Source: JANLYQ01 sp031365725 (GTDB taxonomy: Bacteria; Actinomycetota; Actinomycetes; JACCUZ01). Taken from it: 11,755 nt of DNA. A program made the position numbers and the translations under genes. The DNA lies in the NCBI GenBank assembly GCA_031365725.1, contig JANLYQ010000070.1, forward strand, positions 1 through 11,755. Direction: 5' to 3'. Positions 6,091 through 11,755 of this stretch are shown here, piece by piece. The first letter of the stretch is position 1. Each line of letters starts with the position of its first letter. The notes under the pieces are model-generated. The model was not told the DNA's origin and did no database searches. It saw nothing but the letters and a program-made list of their open reading frames with translations.

Positions 6091-7370
6091 CGCGGACTGG
6101 TGACGTCGATCTCGATGTCCAGCGACGGATCCAGCCCCGGCAGGTCGTGACCCATCCGGTCCCGCTTGGTGCGCAGGTAGTCGATGTTGTCAGCGGTAGC
6201 GTGCACCGGCAGCGGCACCTGCTCCACCACGGTCATGCCATGCTCCTCGATGCCGATCCGCTTGGCCGGGTTGTTGGTCAGCAGTCGCACCGACGTGACA
6301 CCGAGGTCGTCGAGCACCTGCGCGCCGGCACCGAAATCCCGCGCATCGGCCGGCAGCCCCAGGTCGAGATTGGCGTCGACGGTGTCGCGACCTGCGTCCT
6401 GCAGCTTGTAGGCCTCGAGCTTGTGCAGCAGGCCGATGCCACGGCCCTCGTGACCCCGCAGATAGACGACGACCCCACGGCCCTCGTCAGCAACTGCCCG
6501 GAGTGCGGCGTCCAGCTGCGGTCCACAGTCGCAGCGCAGCGACCCCAGCACGTCGCCGGTCAGACACTCGGAGTGCAGCCGGACGAGCACGTCCGTGCCT
6601 GTGCCGAGGTCTCCGCGGACCAGCGCGACGTGCTCGGCGCCGTCGACCGTGCTGCGGTAGCCGACCGCGGTGAACTCGCCGTACCTCGTGGGCAGTCGGG
6701 TCTCCGCGACGCGCTGCACCAGGAGCTCGGTGCGCTTGCGGTAGGTCACGAGGTCGGCGATCGACACCAGGGCAAGGCCGTGCTCGTCGGCGAACCGGCG
6801 CAGCTCGGGCAACCGCGCCATGCTGCCGTCGTCGCTGACGAGCTCGGCGATGACACCAGCCGGGTTGAGGCCGGCCAGTCGCGCGAGGTCGACGGATGCC
6901 TCGGTGTGTCCCGCGCGCCGCAGCACGCCGCCCTCGACCGCCCGCAACGGGAAGACGTGCCCGGGCCGCGTCAGCTCGTAGGGCTCGGTGGCCGAGTCGA
7001 CGAGCACCCTGATGGTGCGCGCGCGGTCGGCGGCCGAGATGCCGGTGCTGATCCCGTCGCGAGCGTCGACCGAGACGCTGTAGGCCGTGCGCTTGCGGTC
7101 CTCGTTGACCGAGGTCATCGGCGGCAGCTTGAGCCGGTCAAGCTCGGCCCCCTGCATCGGCACGCAGACGACGCCCGAGGTGTGGCGCACCATGAACGCC
7201 ATGAGCTCCGGCGTCACCCGCGCGGCAGCGACGACGAGGTCGCCCTCGTTCTCGCGGTCCTCGTCGTCGACGACGACGACGGCATGACCGCTTGCGATGT
7301 CGGCGACCGCGCGCTCGACGGTGTCCAGGCGCACCGACTCAGGAGCCGCGTCGTCGGAGCTGCCAGTCAT
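6087..7370 (-). CDS. ribBA: Bifunctional 3,4-dihydroxy-2-butanone-4-phosphate synthase / GTP cyclohydrolase II
   Basis: This 427-residue fusion makes both starting materials of riboflavin. The N-terminal RibB half (about 14-210) converts ribulose 5-phosphate and shows VVDDEDRENEGDL (34-46, acidic metal-binding loop), RPGHVFPLRA (135-144) and GHTEASVDL (154-162). The C-terminal RibA half (about 212-405) opens GTP. It has the zinc cysteines Cys269, Cys280 and Cys282 in SECLTGDVLGSLRCDCG, the YLRGHEGRGIGL loop (303-314), and LLTNNPAKRIGIEEHG (363-378). All catalytic signatures of both halves are intact. The ATG at 7370 has GAGG eight bases upstream and overlaps the pnuC-like gene's stop as ATGA. 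A longer open frame to 7952 lies within the upstream gene and is not used. Confidence 0.98.
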   Translation of the reverse strand: MTGSSDDAAPESVRLDTVERAVADIASGHAVVVVDDEDRENEGDLVVAAARVTPELMAFMVRHTSGVVCVPMQGAELDRLKLPPMTSVNEDRKRTAYSVSVDARDGISTGISAADRARTIRVLVDSATEPYELTRPGHVFPLRAVEGGVLRRAGHTEASVDLARLAGLNPAGVIAELVSDDGSMARLPELRRFADEHGLALVSIADLVTYRKRTELLVQRVAETRLPTRYGEFTAVGYRSTVDGAEHVALVRGDLGTGTDVLVRLHSECLTGDVLGSLRCDCGPQLDAALRAVADEGRGVVVYLRGHEGRGIGLLHKLEAYKLQDAGRDTVDANLDLGLPADARDFGAGAQVLDDLGVTSVRLLTNNPAKRIGIEEHGMTVVEQVPLPVHATADNIDYLRTKRDRMGHDLPGLDPSLDIEIDVTSPR

Positions 7371-8077
7371 GCCGGAACCTCGTCCGGCCTCGGCGCCGCG
7401 GTGCCGAGCGGTGCGATCTCGGCGCGGGCGATGCGCAGCCAGGTCACAAGACCCCAGACGACAAACCCCCCGTACACGGCGTACAGCACCGCGGACGGGT
7501 AGAAGTGCGAGTGCAGCAGCAGGGGCACGCCGACCAGGTCGACCGCGATCCAGCACAACCAGAAGTCGACCCAGCCGCGGGCCATCGCGTAGGTCGCCAC
7601 GATCGACCCGACGAAGATCCACGCATCGGCGAGGTAGAACCACCACTGCGCCGGGAAGCCCGCCGTGATCGCTGCGAACGCGAGATAGCAGACACCGACG
7701 GCGACCGCCGCAGCGGTGAGGTACGTCGCCCGCTCGCGGCTGGTCGCCCACCGCGGGACCACCGCTGGCGCACCGCTGCGTCGGGCCTGGTTGCGCCGCC
7801 ATTGCAGCCAGCCGTAGACCGACACGATGACGAAGAAGACCTGCCGTCCGGCCTGCCCCAGCAACGGGTTCGGGTGGTCGGCGGACGTGGCGGTGAAGAA
7901 GAAGACGGTGAACAGCAGCACGTTGCCGACGATGCCGACGGGCCAGGCCCACACCTTGCGACGCATGCCACCGACCGCCGATGCCAGCCCGAAGGCGTTG
8001 CCGACGATCTCGCGCCAGGTGATGTCGTGGCCGCCGATCGTGAGGTGGGCGTCGTAGAGCTGGGTGAAGACGCTCAT
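7367..8077 (-). CDS. ribM: PnuC-family transporter, probably riboflavin uptake (RibM/PnuX)
   Basis: The 236-residue membrane protein has the PnuC family's features: seven or so hydrophobic stretches, VWAWPVGIVGNVLLF (42-56), VIVSVYGWLQWRR (83-95) with the aromatic Y-G-W-x-x-W motif, and DFWLCWIAVDLVGVPLL (171-187). Classical PnuC takes up nicotinamide riboside. Homologues inside FMN-riboswitch-controlled rib operons of Corynebacterium (PnuX) and Streptomyces (RibM) are facilitators of riboflavin uptake, and this context points to the same role here. ATG 8077 has GGAGG ten bases upstream and shares ATGA with the ribE stop; its own stop shares ATGA with ribBA. The residues that separate flavin from nicotinamide riboside specificity cannot be read safely from sequence alone, so the substrate is inference from context. 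Confidence 0.88.
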   Translation of the reverse strand: MSVFTQLYDAHLTIGGHDITWREIVGNAFGLASAVGGMRRKVWAWPVGIVGNVLLFTVFFFTATSADHPNPLLGQAGRQVFFVIVSVYGWLQWRRNQARRSGAPAVVPRWATSRERATYLTAAAVAVGVCYLAFAAITAGFPAQWWFYLADAWIFVGSIVATYAMARGWVDFWLCWIAVDLVGVPLLLHSHFYPSAVLYAVYGGFVVWGLVTWLRIARAEIAPLGTAAPRPDEVPA

Positions 8078-8718
8078 GGTGTCGTGTCCTCCGGGGACGG
8101 CTCGGGTGCTGCGGGGGATGTGGGGGATGTGGGGGCTTGCATCAACCGTTCGACGTACTTCGCCAGGACGTCGACCTCGAGGTTGACCGGGTCGCCGACC
8201 TGCTTGCGGCCCAACGTGGTCAGGGCAAGAGTGGTGGGGATGAGGCTGACAGTGAAGGTCGTGGCATCGAGGGCGGCCACGGTGAGCGAGACACCGTCGA
8301 CAGTGATCGATCCCTTGTGCACGACGTAGCGCGCGAGGTCGTCGGGCAGCGACACCGTGACCAGCTCCCAGTGCTCGCTGGGGATTCGAGCCACGATCGC
8401 CCCGGTTGCGTCGACGTGACCCTGCACCAGGTGCCCACCCAGGCGGCCGTCGAGACGCATCGGGCGCTCGAGGTTGACCGGGTCACCGACGACCAGAGCA
8501 CCGAGGCTGCTGCGATGGAGGGTCTCTCGCATCACGTCAGCAGCAAAGACCTCGCCATCGCAGTGGACGACCGTGAGGCAGACCCCGTTGACCGCGATCG
8601 AGTCGCCGTGCGACGCCCCGTCCACAACCAGCGGTCCGCGCAACGTCAGGCGCACGCTGTCGCCGAGGTCGGTGAGCGCAGCAACCTCACCGAGTTCCTC
8701 CACGATGCCGGTGAACAT
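8074..8718 (-). CDS. ribE: Riboflavin synthase, alpha subunit
   Basis: The enzyme dismutates two 6,7-dimethyl-8-ribityllumazine molecules to riboflavin and its pyrimidine precursor. The 214 residues show the classical duplicated lumazine-binding barrels. Repeat 1 (1-96) starts MFTGIVEELG and holds DSIAVNGVCLTV (39-50) and MRETL (63-67). Repeat 2 (97-195) holds GGHLVQGHVDATG (94-106) and GSITVDGVSLTV (136-147). A C-terminal Pro/Ser/Thr-rich tail (about 195-214) is encoded partly by a 9-bp tandem repeat and is likely disordered. ATG 8718 has GGAGG seven bases upstream and shares one base with the ribD stop (TGATG). The gene is also called ribC in some species; ribE follows actinobacterial usage. 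Confidence 0.98.
   Translation of the reverse strand: MFTGIVEELGEVAALTDLGDSVRLTLRGPLVVDGASHGDSIAVNGVCLTVVHCDGEVFAADVMRETLHRSSLGALVVGDPVNLERPMRLDGRLGGHLVQGHVDATGAIVARIPSEHWELVTVSLPDDLARYVVHKGSITVDGVSLTVAALDATTFTVSLIPTTLALTTLGRKQVGDPVNLEVDVLAKYVERLMQAPTSPTSPAAPEPSPEDTTP
8113..8135. repeat. 9-bp in-frame tandem repeat in the 3' end of ribE
   Basis: GGGGGATGT occurs twice at 8113-8130, followed by a partial copy GGGGG to 8135. On the coding strand it specifies PTSPTSP in the C-terminal tail of riboflavin synthase. The 9-bp unit keeps the frame, so copy-number change would only lengthen or shorten the tail. Confidence 0.8.
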
Positions 8719-9785
8719 CAGGCCACCTCCACTCGCGCGACGATGCGCACGTCAGGTCCGCAGCGGCGCAGGTCGGCCACCTGCAGCCCAACACGGTCGA
8801 CGAGGCTCTCGATGCCGGTGCCCGTCAGCGAGGCAGTCCCCGCACCGAGCAAAGTGGGGGCGAGGTAGGCCACGACCCGGTCGACCAGCCCCGCGCGGAG
8901 AAACGCACCCGCCAGGGTCGGGCCGCCCTCGAGCAGCACGAGCCCCCGACCCTTCTGGTGGAGCCGGTGCAGCAGCGCAGTCAGGTCGACCTGGCCGCCA
9001 GCCCCGGCACCGACCTCCTCGACGGTGGCGACCCACGTCGGGGCTGCGCCGTCCCGGACGCGTGCGCCCACCGGCGTGCGGCCGAGGCTGTCAACCACCA
9101 CCCGGAGCGGCTGCTCGCCGACCAGCGATCCGTCGGCGTCGCGGACGGTCAACGACGGGTCGTCGGCGAGCACCGTGCCGACGCCGGCCACGATCGTGTC
9201 GCAGTCGGCACGCAGCAGATGCGCGTCGGCGCGTGACTCGGGCGAGGAGATCCATCGACTGCTGCCGTCGGCAGCAGCGACCCGGCCGTCGAGGGTCGAG
9301 GCCACCTTCCAGATCACGAACGGCCGCCCGAGACGTACGCCGACCAGCCAGCGCTCGTTGGCCGCTGCGGCCTCGGCAGCGAGCAGCCCGACCTCGACCT
9401 CGACACCTGCGGCGCGCAGGAGCTCGGCACCTCCCCCGGCCCGGTCGGTCGGGTCGGGCACGGCGACGACGACGCGGGTCACCCCGGCAGCGAGCACGGC
9501 CTCGGTGCAGGGCGGCGTACGCCCGGCGTGCGCACATGGTTCGAGAGTGACGACGACCGTGCCCCCGCGGGACCGCTCCCCCGCTTCCGCAAGAGCGATC
9601 ACCTCCGCGTGCGGTCCGCCGGCCCGCTGGTGACAGCCCACGCCGACGACCTCGCCGCCGGCCGCCAGCACGACGGCACCGACGTTGGGGTTCGGGTGGG
9701 TTGCCTCGCCGACCGATGCCGACAGCGCGACCGCGTGCTCCATGGCGGCACGCTCGCGCCGCTCGCGGGACTCCCTCGCCGGCAC
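8718..9785 (-). CDS. ribD: Bifunctional diaminohydroxyphosphoribosylaminopyrimidine deaminase / 5-amino-6-(5-phosphoribosylamino)uracil reductase
   Basis: RibD performs steps two and three of the pyrimidine branch of riboflavin synthesis. The N-terminal deaminase domain (about 14-150) has THPNPNVGAVVL (29-40) and the zinc site His59-Ala-Glu61 with Cys84 and Cys93 in EPCAHAGRTPPC. The C-terminal NADPH reductase domain (about 155-350) has KVASTLDGRVA (160-170), VGTVLADDPSLTVR (202-215) and LLEGGPTLAGAFL (284-296). The chosen start is GTG at 9785, with GGAGG four bases upstream, giving 355 residues, the usual size. ATG 9743 is an alternative 14 codons further in. The open frame further upstream runs into the riboswitch and is not coding. 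It is the first gene of the rib-his train. Confidence 0.96.
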   Translation of the reverse strand: MPARESRERRERAAMEHAVALSASVGEATHPNPNVGAVVLAAGGEVVGVGCHQRAGGPHAEVIALAEAGERSRGGTVVVTLEPCAHAGRTPPCTEAVLAAGVTRVVVAVPDPTDRAGGGAELLRAAGVEVEVGLLAAEAAAANERWLVGVRLGRPFVIWKVASTLDGRVAAADGSSRWISSPESRADAHLLRADCDTIVAGVGTVLADDPSLTVRDADGSLVGEQPLRVVVDSLGRTPVGARVRDGAAPTWVATVEEVGAGAGGQVDLTALLHRLHQKGRGLVLLEGGPTLAGAFLRAGLVDRVVAYLAPTLLGAGTASLTGTGIESLVDRVGLQVADLRRCGPDVRIVARVEVA

Positions 9786-9906
9786 CGGACCTCCCTGACT
9801 GGGGCGGTCTCCGGGGCGAGAAGGGATGCGGCGACCGGGCGGCCGGACCACGACGTGCCCGCGGGACAGCGCGTTGCTGCCCCGCCTCACGGCGGCCGGA
9901 CACCCG
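9786..9906 (-). promoter_or_regulatory. Expression platform between the FMN riboswitch and ribD
   Basis: These 121 bases hold a 9-bp hairpin (9862-9870 with 9876-9884, one G-U pair, 5-base loop). It is flanked by an exact 11-bp direct repeat, GGCGGCCGGAC on the plus strand, at 9838-9848 and 9891-9901. Each copy contains the self-complementary CGGCCG, so the copies can pair with each other or with neighbours. A second small stem, CCGCC-GTGA-GGCGG on the minus strand, lies next to the riboswitch. There is no U tract. TCCCT upstream can pair with AGGGA of the ribD Shine-Dalgarno, so translational control is possible. The mechanism is inference. Confidence 0.5.
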
Positions 9907-10061
9907 GCGTGCTGCCTCCCATCCGGACTGTCACCGTCGGTCCCGGAGTTCCACCAGGTCAACCGGCCGGACGACCACCGGCCACGGAGGCTGGTCGACG
10001 TTTCGGCGCGGGTCGCGGACTGTCACCGCCGGTTCGGAATCTCACCGACCCCGGAGCACGC
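9907..10061 (-). promoter_or_regulatory. FMN riboswitch (RFN element) controlling ribD
   Basis: The minus strand carries the RFN consensus in order. The closing stem P1 is GCGTGCT (10061-10055) with AGCACGC (9913-9907). After it come GGTGAGATTCCGAACCGGCG, the GTGACAGTCCGCGACCC segment, a variable GC-rich hairpin, TGGTGGAACTCC, GACCGACGGTGACAGTCCG and the closing GGATGGGAGG. These are the conserved core sequences of the FMN-binding aptamer. Bound FMN is expected to lower expression of ribD and the genes behind it. It lies 121 bases before the ribD start. The assignment is secure. Confidence 0.97.
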
Positions 10062-10305
10062 TGTTCGTGTGTTCGTGTTTTCCCTGTCTGAACTTGTGGT
10101 GTTCGTCCTGCCGGCGGTTCTGCTGGGGCTGACCCACCGACCAGGTGCTTCGTCCGTCATCCTGCCATGTGGCTGCCTCTCGGCGGCTCTGAACTCGCGG
10201 CTGACCAGCTCGCCCCCGCCTGAAAGCCGCCCTGACCCGGCTCAGGCGCATCCACGGAGGCCATCGCCGGCGAAGTCACATGGTCACGACGGAGACGGAG
10301 GTGGG
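10062..10305. other. Divergent intergenic region between the riboswitch and the sigma-factor gene
   Basis: These 244 bases must hold the ribD-operon promoter (minus) and the sigma-gene promoter (plus). I could not identify either with confidence. The region has a tandem GTTCGTGT pair (10063-10078) in the most AT-rich stretch, and a 5-bp hairpin CCTGA-cccggc-TCAGG at 10231-10246. GAAC motifs occur near 10089 and 10190, as in many ECF -35 elements, but no well-spaced -10 partner is evident. The sigma gene's Shine-Dalgarno GGAGG is at 10297-10301. No gene is seen. Confidence 0.4.
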
Positions 10306-10959
10306 ATGATGCAGACGTTGTCGTCCCGCCCACGGCGGGGTGTTGCCACGCTGACGCTCGTCGAGGGAGGGCTGCCGGTGTCCGGAGGCGCCAGCGTGCG
10401 CCCGGTGGCCGACGCGCGCGACCACGAGATGGAAGCAGCATTCCGGTCGGGCAGCGAGGCCGGGCTTGCTGCTGCCTACACGCGCTGGTCCTCGCTCGTC
10501 TTCACGGTGGCCCTGCGCACCGTCGGCGACCGTAACGACGCAGAGGACATCACCCAGCAGGTCTTCGTCGCCGCCTGGCGTGGCCGGGGTGGCTTCGACC
10601 CGCGATCCGGCAGCCTGCCGGGCTGGCTGCTCGGCATCACCCGCAACAAGGTCGCCGACCGGTGGGCCGGGCGTGAGCGCGAACGCCGCCAGGCTGAGGC
10701 GGCCGCGAGCCTCGCCACCGCCGACCCTGCGCCGTCACCCGCAGAAGCCGTGACCACCCGGGTGCTCCTGGCCGACGAGCTGGCCCGTCTCGACGAGCCC
10801 GCGCGACGTATCGTCACCCTGGCCTTCTACGACGACCTGACCCACACCCAGATCGCCAGCCTGCTGAGCCTCCCGCTGGGCACGGTCAAGAGCCACATCC
10901 GCCGGTCGCTGGGCCGGCTACGCACCCGTCTGGAGGTCGACGATGCAGCAGCACGTTGA
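10306..10959 (+). CDS. ECF-type RNA polymerase sigma factor
   Basis: The 217-residue protein has the two ECF domains. Region 2 (about 54-125) includes DAEDITQQVFVAAW (78-91), used for core binding and -10 recognition, and GWLLGITRNKVADRW (106-120). Region 4 (about 157-210) is a helix-turn-helix, LTHTQIASLLSLPLGTVKSHIRRSLGRLR (178-206), for the -35 element. A 40-residue N-terminal extension precedes region 2. Two adjacent ATGs follow GGAGG: 10306 (spacer 4) and 10309 (spacer 7); the second may be the real start. GTG 10378 is another option and would remove most of the extension. The stop overlaps the anti-sigma gene by 17 bases, so the pair is co-translated. With an RskA-type partner it resembles SigK-like groups, but I cannot assign a group or regulon. 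Confidence 0.93.
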   Translation: MMQTLSSRPRRGVATLTLVEGGLPVSGGASVRPVADARDHEMEAAFRSGSEAGLAAAYTRWSSLVFTVALRTVGDRNDAEDITQQVFVAAWRGRGGFDPRSGSLPGWLLGITRNKVADRWAGRERERRQAEAAASLATADPAPSPAEAVTTRVLLADELARLDEPARRIVTLAFYDDLTHTQIASLLSLPLGTVKSHIRRSLGRLRTRLEVDDAAAR

Positions 10960-11665
10960 TCCCGACGACCTGGCCCTGCTGGCGATGGGTGAGCACGCGA
11001 CAACCGCCGACGACGCACACGTGCTCGGCTGCCTCCACTGCCAGACCGAGCTGGACCAGCTGCGTGCGGTGGTGTCCAGCGCGCGGCTGGTCACGCCCGA
11101 GGACCGTCCCCAGCAAGCACCCGCACACGTCTGGGACGCCGTGGTGGCCGAGCTCGGCCTGCGGGCGACCGCGGCCGACGCTTCCGGTGACCCTGGCCCG
11201 GCAGTCGTGTCACTCGCTGCCTTCAGCCGCCGGCGGGTCTCGATGCTGGCGGCGGCCGCCGCGGTGATCGGTCTCGCGCTCGGGGTCGGCGGCACGTTGC
11301 TCGCCACCCGCACGGGTTCTCGCCCGCCGGTGCAGGCGCGCGCGTTGATGACGGTGCTCGCCAGCTCCAGCCGCGGCGGGGACGCCGAGGTGCTGCGCAC
11401 CAGCGCGGGCCGGGTCCTCGAGCTCGACGTGCCCACCTTGCACAGGGCCAGCGGGTACTACGAAGTCTGGCTGCTCGACCGGGACGGCAAGCGGCTGGTC
11501 GCGATCGGCCTGCTCGACCTCGCCGCCGGGCACCGGGCCCGCTTCCCGCTGCCGCCGGGCCTCGACCTCGCGGCCTACCCGGTGGTCGACGTCTCGCTCG
11601 AGCCCGCCGACGGTAACCCGGCCCACTCCGGCGACAGCATCGTGCGCGGCACCCTCACCAGCTGA
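10943..11665 (+). CDS. Membrane anti-sigma factor, RskA type
   Basis: The 240-residue single-pass protein probably holds the preceding ECF sigma factor at the membrane. The N-terminal cytoplasmic domain has His26-x3-Cys30-x2-Cys33, the zinc-type anti-sigma (ZAS) motif. One transmembrane helix follows (about 98-122, MLAAAAAVIGLALGVGGTLLA). The outer domain (about 130-239) matches the anti-sigma-K C-terminal domain, with GYYEVWLLDRDGKRLVAIGLL (171-191), FPLPPGLDLAAYPVVDVSLEP (201-221) and a closing HSGDSIVRGTL. RskA-like proteins release their sigma factor after regulated proteolysis (site-1 and Rip1-type site-2 cleavage). The ATG at 10943 has GGAGG six bases upstream, inside the sigma gene. 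What signal the outer domain senses cannot be read from sequence. Confidence 0.92.
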   Translation: MQQHVDPDDLALLAMGEHATTADDAHVLGCLHCQTELDQLRAVVSSARLVTPEDRPQQAPAHVWDAVVAELGLRATAADASGDPGPAVVSLAAFSRRRVSMLAAAAAVIGLALGVGGTLLATRTGSRPPVQARALMTVLASSSRGGDAEVLRTSAGRVLELDVPTLHRASGYYEVWLLDRDGKRLVAIGLLDLAAGHRARFPLPPGLDLAAYPVVDVSLEPADGNPAHSGDSIVRGTLTS

Positions 11666-11686
11666 AGTCCGCCCCGCCCCGCCCCG

Positions 11687-11753
11687 ATGATCAGCAGCTG
11701 TCGACCCGCCGTACGGCGAAAGGTCAGGCGGCGGGTGGGGAGCTGTCGATCAT
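11687..11753. terminator. Large imperfect inverted repeat after the anti-sigma gene (possible bidirectional terminator)
   Basis: Two 25-base arms (11687-11711 and 11729-11753) match as inverted copies at 20 of 25 positions by hand count. The inner 8 bp (ACCCGCCG/CGGCGGGT) and outer 6 bp (ATGATC/GATCAT) are perfect. The loop is 17 bases. It starts 22 bases beyond the anti-sigma stop. There is no U tract. On the minus strand the outer right arm reads as an open frame ending in TGA at 11726-11724, so it may contain the end of a converging gene from outside the window. Confidence 0.45.
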
Positions 11754-11755
11754 GG

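Noticed and set aside
4693..6150. Plus-strand open frame of 485 codons over hisE, the VOC gene and ribH
   Set aside because: Three recognisable minus-strand enzymes occupy the region, and the start of the frame translates the GGGTGCAA repeats.
7371..7952. Extension of ribBA upstream to an ATG at 7952
   Set aside because: The extra residues lie inside the PnuC-family gene in another frame, and RibB begins normally near codon 14 after the ATG at 7370, which has a Shine-Dalgarno.
9826..10305. Extension of the sigma-factor frame upstream to 9826
   Set aside because: It would translate the antisense of the FMN riboswitch; a strong GGAGG immediately before 10306/10309 marks the true start region.

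Overview
The window is 11.8 kb of GC-rich, gene-dense DNA with many GTG starts and overlapping stop/start codons. Its RskA-type anti-sigma factor, DUF222/13E12 HNH protein, TCGAAC-N4-GTTCGA LexA box and the joined order of riboflavin and histidine genes all point to an actinobacterium (Actinomycetota). I cannot name a genus from the sequence alone; a Micrococcales- or Propionibacteriales-like host is only a guess.

Layout from left to right. (1) Minus strand, 1-591: the N-terminal 197 residues of a CPA-type cation/proton antiporter that runs off the left edge. (2) Minus strand, 689-1420: a GNAT-like acetyltransferase. It is preceded by a strong terminator hairpin and a tRNA-Pro(GGG) gene (1516-1589). 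(3) Minus strand, 1748-3229: a DUF222-HNH endonuclease (13E12 family) whose start codon lies inside a perfect SOS box. (4) Minus strand, 9785 down to 3403: a train of nine genes, ribD, ribE, ribM/pnuX, ribBA, ribH, a VOC-fold protein, hisE, hisG and a PH-domain membrane protein. It is headed by an FMN riboswitch (9907-10061). (5) Plus strand, 10306-11665: an ECF sigma factor overlapping its RskA-type anti-sigma factor, transcribed divergently from the riboflavin genes.

The rib genes supply a complete route from GTP and ribulose 5-phosphate to riboflavin, apart from the dephosphorylation step, plus a probable riboflavin importer. They sit under an FMN riboswitch, so flavin excess should shut down synthesis and uptake together. 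hisG and hisE encode the first two enzymes of histidine synthesis and follow in the same direction. The hisE-hisG gap holds an 8-bp tandem repeat array, the one clear break in an otherwise overlapping gene train.

I see no phage, CRISPR, toxin-antitoxin or secondary-metabolite system. The items most worth a second look are the SOS box on the HNH gene, the riboswitch expression platform with its 11-bp direct repeats around a hairpin, the hisE-hisG repeat array, the tRNA-Pro leader that can pair with the tRNA acceptor strand, and the sigma/anti-sigma pair whose inducing signal and regulon are unknown.
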